A DNA stretch of 53,129 nt from Cryobacterium fucosi (GTDB lineage Bacteria > Actinomycetota > Actinomycetes > Actinomycetales > Microbacteriaceae), in NCBI RefSeq assembly GCF_004403515.1, contig NZ_SOHH01000025.1:1-53129 (forward strand), read 5' to 3'. The notes beneath the pieces were generated by a model, which was given only the letters and a program-made list of their open reading frames with translations, was not told the origin of the DNA and ran no database searches. Shown here piece after piece: positions 26,535 to 34,671 of the stretch (positions are counted from its first letter, which is position 1; each line of letters begins with the position of its first letter). A program made the translations under genes and the position numbers.

Positions 26535-27074
26535 ATGTCGAACAATGATCGGGCTATCGCCAAGAGCGGATTCCTTGCGCCTTCCAGGTCAGGCGATACC
26601 ACGGCTGCTGGACTCACCCAGCCGATACGCAGGGTAGATCGACGTAGGATTCTCCACACCTTCCTGATCGAAACTCTCGGCTACACCTACGACGACGCGC
26701 TCGATGAGGCGAAGAATCTGGATCGAAGCGTCTCTGACGCGATGGTGGAGCGCTTCGACAACCATCCCCGCGAACCCACGCGGCACAGTGACCCCGTTCC
26801 CTCAGCTCTCGGTCGGCCGGTTGGTCGCGTTGTTACGCAACTCACCGATGCCGAATCCGGTCGGGAGTGGGCTGTCATCCGCGTTTCAGGGGACGAGCCT
26901 GCCGTGCTCGCATACCTGGCAGGGATAGGCCTGACCGCTGAAGCGAGGCTGACCGTACGGAAAAAACGCTCATATTCCGACGTCACAACGATCCAAATCC
27001 TCGGTCACGCCCAAGAGATCCATCTTGGCACTGTTGCCTCTGATGCTGTCTGGGTCTCGAGCGCCACGAGATGA
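26535..27074 (+). CDS. DtxR/IdeR-like protein lacking the DNA-binding domain
   Basis: This 179-residue protein matches the middle and end of DtxR/IdeR regulators: the dimerisation helices (residues 35-92; RRRILHTFLIETLGYTYDDA, LDEAKNLDRSVSDAMVERF, then PVPSALG) and a C-terminal FeoA/SH3-like domain (97-175). The N-terminal winged helix is absent; residues 1-34 are polar and unstructured. At positions that bind metal in DtxR (His98, Cys102, Glu105, His106) it has Leu, Lys, Asp and Arg. It should therefore neither bind DNA alone nor sense metal conventionally. ATG at 26535, GAGG 7 bases ahead. It lies between the DUF916 and GGDEF-EAL genes, so an adaptor role there is possible but unproven. Confidence 0.68.
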   Translation: MSNNDRAIAKSGFLAPSRSGDTTAAGLTQPIRRVDRRRILHTFLIETLGYTYDDALDEAKNLDRSVSDAMVERFDNHPREPTRHSDPVPSALGRPVGRVVTQLTDAESGREWAVIRVSGDEPAVLAYLAGIGLTAEARLTVRKKRSYSDVTTIQILGHAQEIHLGTVASDAVWVSSATR

Positions 27075-27359
27075 GTAATCACTTCGGACTGGCTCTCCGA
27101 GCGACGGTTCGCGCCAGCGCCGTGTCTCCCTCCGGCTGGGTGCCACCCACTGTTCACACTGAGGTCCCGCCGGAGTTCTCGGACAGTAGGCCCTCTCAAA
27201 ATCAAACCGGGCCTAAGTATTTTCGAGGAGACGGGGCTCCCTAGGGAGTATCGGGCACGGTGCCGCCGCACATGACGCCGCACCGTTCCAATCGTTTGTT
27301 AGAGCAATAGTTATGGGATTGTTGGTAGCGAAAATGGACGCATTACTCGAAGGAACCCA

Positions 27360-28994
27360 ATGAACCCAATGTTGAATGCAACGGGGATCGCTGTTTCCCT
27401 CCAGCGGGCGGATGGCGCCGAGGTCAACACGGTGGTACTTCAGCCTAACCAGATCGGGCAGCTATCCGTGCTGTTGGTTGACCCAGTTGATGGTGTGGGC
27501 TTGGTGGTTCCGGGTATGTGGCTTGGTGATGGTCTGGGGGGAACCAATTATAGATGGGTGGAACCAGTCGGGGCCCGCGGCACCAGAAGGCGCAGCGAGA
27601 CCGACGATGACGACGTGTTGAGTGGGGGGAGTACGTTGACTGACCAGGCGTCTCTGCATGCTCTGCTTCGCCACACCCAGTCCGAACTTGCCCATTTGGG
27701 TCTTCATGATGCGTTGACGGGATTGTCGAACCGGCGCTTATTGATGGTTCGTGTTCAACGGGCACTGGCCAAGCGCACCCGCGGGGTGCCCGTTACCCTG
27801 CTAGCCATTGATCTTGATCATTTCAACGTCGTCAATGATTCCTTGGGGCATGACGTTGGTGACGCATGGCTTTTGCATGCCGCGAAACGGATAGTGGCGG
27901 CGACACGGGCACAGGATACCGTCGCCAGGCTTGGCGGTGATGAATTCTTCGTGTTATGCGAAGAGGCCGACGCTGCCGGCGCCGGCGTGGTCGCGGAACG
28001 AATCGTGGATGCTTTTCGGGAATCCGCTGTGGTCGATGGCCACGAGCTGCGAATTACTGCGTCCGTCGGAATCGTTGCCGCCAATAAGAGCCACGGGCCG
28101 GGGGACCTTCTGCGAGAAGCTGGGGCTGCAATGCGCCAGGCCAAGGGCCAAGGCGGAAACCAAGTGTCTCAGTTTGAGATCAGTCACAGCCGGAAAGCGT
28201 CGCGGTTGCTTGACATGGAGCAGGCGCTTGAGCGGGGCCTCGTCCGGGAGGAGTTCGTGCTGTTCTATCAGCCGATATACAGCATCGCTGACGGGTCTCT
28301 ACACGGTGTCGAAGCTCTCGTCAGGTGGGAGCGCCCCAATCACGGCCTCGTTCCGCCCGATACATTCATCCCACTTGCGGAAGAAACCGGCTTGATCATT
28401 CCCTTGGGGGCGTGGGTCCTCGATGAAGCTCTCCGCCAACTTCGCGTTTGGAAGAGCGCGGGCATTGTCCCAGGCGATTTCAGCGTCTCGGTCAATCTCT
28501 CTCCCGTACAGCTGGCAGACCCGGGGCTGGTGGACACGATCAAGCGAATGCTCGTCGCGCATGACCTGGTGCACTCTGACCTGACCCTTGAGATGACTGA
28601 GACTGCGCTGATAGCGGACCGGTCGATGATGACGGAAATCGTCACCTCCCTTGCTGAGGCGGGAGCCGCCCTGTCAATTGATGATTTTGGTACCGGCTAC
28701 TCGTCCCTCTCTTACCTTCGTTATCTTCCTGCCAAACAGCTCAAGGTAGATCGATCCTTCGTGTCTGGTCTCACGACGAACGCCCGCGACGCAGCTCTCG
28801 TTGCGGCCGTTGTCGGTCTCGCGCACGAGTTCGGAATGACCTGCGTCGCGGAAGGAGTTGAAACTCTCGAGCAGCTTGATCGTCTTCGTCGCCTCGGCTG
28901 CGATTTTGCGCAGGGGTATCTCTTGGGCCGCCCGTCTCCAGCAGCTGATCTGACCCAAGCGTGGCAGGCCGAACACGAGAAGAGGGTGACTTGA
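27360..28994 (+). CDS. Soluble GGDEF-EAL protein 3
   Basis: This 544-residue protein has no membrane helix. An N-terminal region of about 100 residues has no family I recognise, followed by a GGDEF domain with GGDEF intact (192-196) and an RAQD inhibitory site (183-186), then EAL (GVEALVRW, 316-323) and DDFGTG (441-446). Both catalytic motifs are intact. AAGGA sits 6 bases before the ATG. It ends the WxL/DUF916/IdeR-like cluster on the same strand, so it could set the local c-di-GMP level read by the upstream riboswitch. Confidence 0.93.
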   Translation: MNPMLNATGIAVSLQRADGAEVNTVVLQPNQIGQLSVLLVDPVDGVGLVVPGMWLGDGLGGTNYRWVEPVGARGTRRRSETDDDDVLSGGSTLTDQASLHALLRHTQSELAHLGLHDALTGLSNRRLLMVRVQRALAKRTRGVPVTLLAIDLDHFNVVNDSLGHDVGDAWLLHAAKRIVAATRAQDTVARLGGDEFFVLCEEADAAGAGVVAERIVDAFRESAVVDGHELRITASVGIVAANKSHGPGDLLREAGAAMRQAKGQGGNQVSQFEISHSRKASRLLDMEQALERGLVREEFVLFYQPIYSIADGSLHGVEALVRWERPNHGLVPPDTFIPLAEETGLIIPLGAWVLDEALRQLRVWKSAGIVPGDFSVSVNLSPVQLADPGLVDTIKRMLVAHDLVHSDLTLEMTETALIADRSMMTEIVTSLAEAGAALSIDDFGTGYSSLSYLRYLPAKQLKVDRSFVSGLTTNARDAALVAAVVGLAHEFGMTCVAEGVETLEQLDRLRRLGCDFAQGYLLGRPSPAADLTQAWQAEHEKRVT

Positions 28995-29025
28995 CGCAGA
29001 GGCTGAAGACTGTCTCTCTGAAGCG

Positions 29026-29169
29026 TCATATTTGGTGTCCTCCGCTCCGCCTGGCCACGGCGACAACATCGCGGCGGAACTCGGGTGGGTAGGGCTTGGG
29101 CATGGTGACATCCTTCCAGCGAAGACGAATCTCCACAGGTCAGGAGTCAACTAAACCGGGGCAGTCCCC
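29026..29169 (-). mobile_element. 5' end fragment of a second IS3-family element
   Basis: The minus strand begins with the terminus GGGGACTGCCCCGGTTTAG (near 29169) and encodes, from the ATG at 29103, MPKPYPPEFRRDVVAVAR, the start of a common actinobacterial IS3 OrfA. The match is lost after about 20 codons and a stop follows at 29026. This is a different IS from the one at 15689. Confidence 0.75.
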
Positions 29170-29241
29170 TTCGCTCGGTGATTCAGTGTGATAGATAAGA
29201 TTGTGCGCACTGGAGTGCGAGTTTGATGATGGTGGTGTGCT

Positions 29242-30471
29242 GTGTCGAATCACAGGAAGAGTACCGCGACGACGAGTACGATCGCGCGCGTTAATCAGAC
29301 GGCGATTCTGGAGGAACTGCGCAATTCGGGTGCTCTCTCCCGGCAACAGCTTGGTGCGCGCACCGGGCTGAGCCCGGCGACGATTAATCGGCTGACGGCG
29401 GGGTTGATCGATGAGGGAACGGTCCTTGTATCGGGACATGAGCCCTCGACCGGTGGTCGACCGTCGATCTTGCTGCGCTACGCCGGAGGCTCACGGCTTG
29501 TCGCCGCGTTGCAGTTGCATGCGAACCGGGCCTCCGGGATCTTGGTTGACTTTGACGGCAAGATCGTCTTTCGGCGCGAGGTGGACTTTGATCCGCGGCT
29601 CGGTGAGCTTGACGAGGTTGACGCCGAGGCACGGGGCCAGGCCCAACAAGCCCGTCTCGATAAGACTATTGAGTTGTTCGATTTCCTCATTGCGACCGCC
29701 GCCGAGACGATGGGGGCGCCATGTCTGGCGGTGGGTGTGGCCGTGCCCGGAGTGGTTAGGCAGCCCGAGGGCAGCTTCGCCCGAATGCCTGAACTCGGCT
29801 GGACCGAGGTGCCACTGGGCAGCTTGCTTCGTAAGCGCTCGACCTTGCCGATCGTCGTGGAGAACGACGCTAACGCGCTGGCTTACGGTGAACTGCACCG
29901 GGGTGCGGGGCGCGGGCTCACGAGCCTCGTCGCCCTATTCCTGGAGAATGGCCTGGGTGCGGGGATTATCACCAACGGGGAGTTGCATCGGGGGGCGCGA
30001 TTTGAGGCCGGTGAGATTGGGTACCTCCTGGTGGAACGTTCGTCCCTGGCCCGCTCATATTCGGCTTACGGGGACCTCGAGGACCGAATAGGGTCGGTCG
30101 CGTTGACGAGGAGTGCGCGTGAGCGGGGGATTCCTGTGCCGGACACGGGTGCACTGACTGCCGAGGACATCTTCGAGCTTGCCGGGCAGGGTCATCAGGC
30201 GGCAAGTGAGATCGCGGAGGAAATCTTGGACATGGTTGCCATCGCGATCGCCGCCTTGGTAATCATCCTCGACCCCGACCTTGTCGTGATCGGCAATAGT
30301 TTCGCGGGGAACTCGAACACGGTCATTCCGGCACTTGAGGAGCGACTGGCGGGTCGCATTATTCGCGTTCCTAGGGTTGAAGCGGCGACGCACCGGGAGG
30401 ATGCCGTGCTCTTGGGGGCTGCTGAATTGGCTGCAGCAGAAGTGAACGGCTTCGCGTACTTCGCCGATTGA
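29242..30471 (+). CDS. ROK-family transcriptional regulator (NagC-like) without zinc motif
   Basis: This 409-residue protein has an N-terminal winged helix (about residues 18-75, RNSGALSRQQLGARTGLSPA then INRLTAGLIDEGTVL) and a ROK sugar-kinase-like domain with VVENDANALAYGE. The usual ROK zinc cluster (Gly-His-x8-Cys-x-Cys-Gly-x-x-Gly-Cys-x-Glu) is absent: after GARFEAGEIGYLLVERSS there are no cysteines and the His is Tyr. The GTG start follows TGATGGTGGT. It precedes an amino-sugar operon on the same strand and most likely represses it until an amino-sugar phosphate binds. Loss of the zinc cluster may alter ligand response. Confidence 0.88.
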   Translation: MSNHRKSTATTSTIARVNQTAILEELRNSGALSRQQLGARTGLSPATINRLTAGLIDEGTVLVSGHEPSTGGRPSILLRYAGGSRLVAALQLHANRASGILVDFDGKIVFRREVDFDPRLGELDEVDAEARGQAQQARLDKTIELFDFLIATAAETMGAPCLAVGVAVPGVVRQPEGSFARMPELGWTEVPLGSLLRKRSTLPIVVENDANALAYGELHRGAGRGLTSLVALFLENGLGAGIITNGELHRGARFEAGEIGYLLVERSSLARSYSAYGDLEDRIGSVALTRSARERGIPVPDTGALTAEDIFELAGQGHQAASEIAEEILDMVAIAIAALVIILDPDLVVIGNSFAGNSNTVIPALEERLAGRIIRVPRVEAATHREDAVLLGAAELAAAEVNGFAYFAD

Positions 30472-30560
30472 TCTTGCAGGGCCGCTAGATGATCTCGATT
30501 TGAGAGAGAAATCCCTCTGCGCTTGACACCTCGATCTCCAGCCAATAGGTTTGCAACAAC

Positions 30561-30581
30561 TTCTTATCACTTAGATAAGAA
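30561..30581. promoter_or_regulatory. Inverted-repeat operator upstream of the amino-sugar operon
   Basis: TTCTTATC (30561-30568) and GATAAGAA (30574-30581) are perfect inverted arms with a 5-base spacer, 48 bases before the kinase start. AT-rich palindromes of this shape are typical of ROK/NagC sites. A partial GATAAG-like sequence also occurs upstream of the ROK gene (near 29194). Confidence 0.65.
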
Positions 30582-30628
30582 AGAAGTAGCAGGGTTGCTG
30601 GTCGGTCCTGAGGTGATGAGGAGCGACG

Positions 30629-31552
30629 GTGCTTGTTGGAATAGATATCGGTGGCACCAAGACGCACGTGCGAATTGAGGACGCGGGGCGGGTCGTCCTT
30701 GACCGGTCGGTGCTGTCGAGCGAGTGGCAGCGGGGCGGATTACTCGATCACGAGGACAACGTCAGTCGTCTGCTCGGGATTTTCGATGAAATCGAGGGTG
30801 CCCGGTGCGCCCCTCTCGCAGTTGGTGCACACGGTCTGGACAGCAGCTGGCAGCTTCTGGAGTTTCAAACTCGTCTCGTGGCGGGCCACCGCGGCCTGGT
30901 ACGGGCTGTCAACGACGTTGAACTCCTCGCACCGGCTGCCGGTTTCGATGAGGCTATTGCCGTCATCGTCGGTACCGGTTCGAAGGTCGTCGCCCACCGC
31001 GCCGACGGCGGAACACTCTCGGCCGGTGGTTACGGCTTCCTGCTGAACGATCCCGGCAGTGCGGCCGCACTCGCCCGGGAGGCCGTTCGCGCCGTGCTCC
31101 GAGCCCGCGACGAAGGCCAGTCATCCGATGTCCTTGGCCGTGATCTCATGACACATTTTGGTGTCGTTGACGAGGTTGCGCTTTCTTACACATTCACCGC
31201 CAACGCCCGTCTTACAACCTGGGGCGGGCTGGCACCACTGATCTTCGCGTCCGCGGATGCGGGAAGCGAGCTTGCGGCAGCTGTCATCGACGACGCGGCG
31301 AGACAACTCGCTCGGGACGTGGGCCTCGTTCATGCCCGGGGCGCGCTGGGCTTGGACGTTATTTGCGCCGGCGGAGTGGTCACGAATCAACCACGCTTGT
31401 ATCGCGCGCTCAGCCAGCACGTCGACGACCTCGACCTGGGCTTGCGGGTGCACTTGCTCTCCGTTGCGCCCGTGGCGGGGGCGCTTGAGCTTGCGAAGAA
31501 AATGTACATCCATTCACTAATCACCATGATTCAAGGAGGAACACATGATTGA
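30629..31552 (+). CDS. BadF/BadG-type sugar kinase, probable N-acetylglucosamine kinase
   Basis: This 307-residue ASKHA-fold kinase has VGIDIGGTKTHVRI (phosphate 1), IVGTGSKVVAH (phosphate 2) and a late VICAGGVVTNQPRLY adenosine loop, as in the N-acetylglucosamine kinase branch of the BadF family. It probably phosphorylates an imported N-acetylated or free hexosamine at C6. The GTG start follows GAGGAGCGAC. Its last 8 bases overlap the start of the ABC binding-protein gene, so the operon is tightly coupled. Substrate is inferred from the downstream deaminase. Confidence 0.85.
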   Translation: MLVGIDIGGTKTHVRIEDAGRVVLDRSVLSSEWQRGGLLDHEDNVSRLLGIFDEIEGARCAPLAVGAHGLDSSWQLLEFQTRLVAGHRGLVRAVNDVELLAPAAGFDEAIAVIVGTGSKVVAHRADGGTLSAGGYGFLLNDPGSAAALAREAVRAVLRARDEGQSSDVLGRDLMTHFGVVDEVALSYTFTANARLTTWGGLAPLIFASADAGSELAAAVIDDAARQLARDVGLVHARGALGLDVICAGGVVTNQPRLYRALSQHVDDLDLGLRVHLLSVAPVAGALELAKKMYIHSLITMIQGGTHD

Positions 31553-32849
31553 CAGCACGAAGCGGATCCACCGGACTACGGTCGGGTTTGCGCTCCTGGC
31601 GTCGGCAGCATTGATGCTGACGGGCTGCAGCGTCACGGGCGCCGGCACGTCGACCAGTAACTATGAGGGTGACGGCACGGGAACCATCAACGCTTTGTTC
31701 ATGAAGCAGGCCGGTTACTCCGAAAGTGACGTCGCTGCGATGATCAAGGGATTCGAGGCGAAGAACCCGAAGATCACGGTTAAACCGACCTTCGTGGCAT
31801 ATGAGGCCCTGCACGATAAGATCGTTACCTCGGCGCCGGCAGGAACGTACGACGTCGTGCACCTCGACGTGATCTGGCCCGCCGACTTCGCATCGAAGGG
31901 TATCATCACGGACGTCACGAAGCGATTCCCCGACAGCTGGAAGACCGATATGCTCGGCGGCGCTCTTACCTCAGCTGAGTACAAGGGCAAGTACTACGGT
32001 GTGCCGTGGGGTCCATCGACGAAGCTGTTCTTCTTCAACAAGGACATGGTTGCCGCGGTTGGCGCAAGCCCGAGCGACCTGACCACTTGGAATGGCGTTC
32101 TCACCGTGGCCAAGAAGATCAAGGACGCCGGCATTGTGAAGTATCCGCTCGCGTGGAGCTGGTCCCAGTCTGAAGCTCTCGTGTGTGACTACGCCCAGCT
32201 TCTTGGCGCATTCGGCGGACAGTTCACAGACGCGAGCGGGAAATTGGTTATCAACAAGGGAGCCGGTGTAGAGGCTCTCGCCTGGATGAAGAAGACCATC
32301 GACGACGGGCTGACAGACCCTGCGTCGGTGACGTTCCTTGAGGACGATGCGGACAAGTCGATGGCGGCCGGTAAGACCGCGATGGAACTGAACTGGGAAT
32401 CGACTTTCCGCGACCAGAACGATCCGTCGATTTCCAAGATCGTCGGCCAGGCCGCTGTCATGCCCACGCCGGCAGGTCCCTCGGGTGACCACCCCGGTGT
32501 GAATGGTTCGATGGCGCTGTCCATCGGCGCGAAGTCGACGCACCAGCTGGCGGCCTGGAAATTCATCGAATACATGACGAGCCAGTCGGTTCAGGAAGAG
32601 TTCGTGAAGAGTTCCATGACCAACTGGAAGTCGAGCTACACCAAGACTGACGTCACAGTGTCGAACCCGGATGTCTTCAAAGCCGCCGGTGTCGCGTACG
32701 ACACGATGGTCCTGCGCCCGCAGGTACCGAACTACAACTCCGTATCGCAGACCCTGCAGGTTGAGATTCAGAATGCCTTGCTCGGCAAGAAAACGCCGCA
32801 GCAAGCCATGGACGACGCTGTCGCGACAGCCAATGCGAACCTCGGATAA
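31545..32849 (+). CDS. ABC transporter sugar-binding lipoprotein
   Basis: This 434-residue exported lipoprotein has a signal peptide with lipobox LTGC (lipidated Cys near residue 28). A family-1 (MalE/UgpB-like) solute-binding fold follows, with YYGVPWGPSTKLFFFNKDM near 145-165 and a late SMALSIGAKSTHQLAAWKFI segment. It captures an oligosaccharide or amino sugar for the two permeases that follow. The ribosome site AAGGAGG is 5 bases before the ATG. Ligand specificity is inferred from context. Confidence 0.92.
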   Translation: MIDSTKRIHRTTVGFALLASAALMLTGCSVTGAGTSTSNYEGDGTGTINALFMKQAGYSESDVAAMIKGFEAKNPKITVKPTFVAYEALHDKIVTSAPAGTYDVVHLDVIWPADFASKGIITDVTKRFPDSWKTDMLGGALTSAEYKGKYYGVPWGPSTKLFFFNKDMVAAVGASPSDLTTWNGVLTVAKKIKDAGIVKYPLAWSWSQSEALVCDYAQLLGAFGGQFTDASGKLVINKGAGVEALAWMKKTIDDGLTDPASVTFLEDDADKSMAAGKTAMELNWESTFRDQNDPSISKIVGQAAVMPTPAGPSGDHPGVNGSMALSIGAKSTHQLAAWKFIEYMTSQSVQEEFVKSSMTNWKSSYTKTDVTVSNPDVFKAAGVAYDTMVLRPQVPNYNSVSQTLQVEIQNALLGKKTPQQAMDDAVATANANLG

Positions 32850-33818
32850 GTGACCATGTCAGTTGCCAGCGTTAAGACGGTTGAAAAGTCTGAGATGCAT
32901 CCTGCCCAGTCAGGAAAGCCGGCCGGGCCGCGAAAGAGAGAGAAGCAGGGACGCCTGGCCTTCTGGCTACTCCTTCCAGCAGGGCTCGCCGTCTTCGGCG
33001 TCATCATCTACCCGATCTTCCGAACCCTGATCATTTCCTTCTTTCAGGTCAACTCGGCGCTGGCAACTGATACCCCGTTCGTGGGCGTTGACAACTACGT
33101 GCACGTGCTGGGCAGCGCCTCGTTCTGGGAGTCAATGGGACGCACCCTATACTTCACTCTCCTCTCGACCGCGCTCGAACTTGCGTTCGGCCTCATCGTT
33201 GCCGGCCTCCTGAACGCGAAACTGAGGGCCCGCTGGTTGTTCCGAGCCGTCGTCGTTATCCCGTGGGCCATCCCCACGATCGTCAACGCGGCCATGTGGA
33301 AGGGGATCTTCAGCGCCCAATACGGAGCACTGAACGCCCTGCTGACTCAACTGGGGATCATCAAGGAATACCAGGCCTGGCTTGGCGATCCGACCACGGC
33401 ACTGAACATGGTGGTCCTGGCGGATGTATGGAAGACGACTCCGCTCGTCGCATTCTTCCTCCTCGCCGGACTCACCTCCATCCCTGCCGAATTGTACGAG
33501 GCTGCCAAGCTCGACCGGGCACGCTGGCCGCGCATTTTCCGTTCGGTCGTCCTGCCCATGCTCGTCCCGTCGATCTCGATCGTGCTCGTACTTCGCACGG
33601 TCGAAGCCTTCAAGGTCTTCGACATCATCTACGCCATGACGCGCGGCGGCCCCGTCAACGGAACCCAGACTGTCGCCTACTACGCTTACACCACGGCGTT
33701 CTCCGACCAGAATTTCGGCGTCGGTTCCGCCCTCTCCTACATCATCGTCGTCGTCATCCTCGCCCTGAGCGCAATCTATCTCCGACTGCTCCGCAGGTCA
33801 GAAATGAGTCTCCTGTGA
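32850..33818 (+). CDS. ABC sugar permease, MalF/UgpA type
   Basis: This 322-residue permease has six main helices (first near residues 40-60) and the cytoplasmic coupling loop EAAKLDRARWPRIFRSVVLP, which contacts the ATPase. An N-terminal hydrophilic stretch of about 35 residues is unstructured. GTG at 32850 directly follows the binding-protein stop; an ATG two codons later is equally good. Its stop overlaps the second permease start by GTGA. No ATPase gene is present, so it probably uses a shared MsiK-like ATPase encoded elsewhere. Confidence 0.92.
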   Translation: MTMSVASVKTVEKSEMHPAQSGKPAGPRKREKQGRLAFWLLLPAGLAVFGVIIYPIFRTLIISFFQVNSALATDTPFVGVDNYVHVLGSASFWESMGRTLYFTLLSTALELAFGLIVAGLLNAKLRARWLFRAVVVIPWAIPTIVNAAMWKGIFSAQYGALNALLTQLGIIKEYQAWLGDPTTALNMVVLADVWKTTPLVAFFLLAGLTSIPAELYEAAKLDRARWPRIFRSVVLPMLVPSISIVLVLRTVEAFKVFDIIYAMTRGGPVNGTQTVAYYAYTTAFSDQNFGVGSALSYIIVVVILALSAIYLRLLRRSEMSLL

Positions 33819-34663
33819 GGCGATCCACCCGGAACTCCATCCTCGTCCATCTGGCAGCGGGCGTCGTTTCGACCCTGATTCTCGCGCCATTCGCATGGAT
33901 GCTCATGGCGAGCGTCACCCCGCAGCGAGTCCTGATCACCACGCCGCTGCGCTGGATCCCCGACACATTCGACTTCAGTCGATACGGTCAGATCTTTAAC
34001 GGTGGCGCGGACAGCGTGGGCGCCACGTTCCGTGCGGCGATGATGAATTCTGCTGTCGTGGCGGTCGGAACGGTCAGCATCTCCATGGTCGTCGGGATCC
34101 TGGGCGCGTACGCGTTTGCCCGGCTGCGGTTCCGATTCCGCCGAGCGACACTGATGATCTTCCTGGCGACCTATATGCTCCCGCAGATCGCCCTGCTGAT
34201 CCCCCTCTACCTAATCCTGAATTCGCTCGGGCTGCTCGATACGACCACCGGGCTCATCCTCGTGGACTGCGCACTCGTCATTCCGTTCGTGCTCTGGATC
34301 CTCAGCAACTACTTCATGACCATCCCGGACGAACTCGAAGAGGCCGCACGCATCGACGGGACCACACGGCTGGGCGCTCTCTTCTGGGTCGTGCTCCCGG
34401 CGGCCCGGCCGGGGATTTTTGCGGCGATCATGTTCTCTTTCCTGCTGGCGTGGGACGAGTTCATGTATGCGCTCATTTTCACGTCGTCCGATGCCGCCAA
34501 GACTCTGCCTGTGGCCATCAGCGAGTTCGCCGGCCGCTACACCACCGACTTCGGACTCGTCGCGGCGGGCGGAATCCTGGCAGCATTACCGCCTCTCATC
34601 GTTGCCATCATCTTCCAGCGATATGTCGTCAGCGGCATGGCCGCTGGAGCAGTCAAGGGATAG
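33815..34663 (+). CDS. ABC sugar permease, MalG/UgpE type
   Basis: This 282-residue permease has six helices and the loop EEAARIDGTTRLGALFWVVLP. The GTG at 33815 overlaps the previous stop by 4 bases and gives the expected family length; longer frames upstream are antiparallel noise over the first permease. It forms the transmembrane heterodimer with the preceding gene and receives sugar from the lipoprotein at 31545. Confidence 0.92.
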   Translation: MRRSTRNSILVHLAAGVVSTLILAPFAWMLMASVTPQRVLITTPLRWIPDTFDFSRYGQIFNGGADSVGATFRAAMMNSAVVAVGTVSISMVVGILGAYAFARLRFRFRRATLMIFLATYMLPQIALLIPLYLILNSLGLLDTTTGLILVDCALVIPFVLWILSNYFMTIPDELEEAARIDGTTRLGALFWVVLPAARPGIFAAIMFSFLLAWDEFMYALIFTSSDAAKTLPVAISEFAGRYTTDFGLVAAGGILAALPPLIVAIIFQRYVVSGMAAGAVKG

Positions 34664-34671
34664 GAAATCAA

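Noticed and set aside
33263..33814. Long extension of the second permease frame back to 33263
   Set aside because: Basic, disordered translation lying over the first permease; the GTG at 33815 gives the family length and a 4-base overlap.
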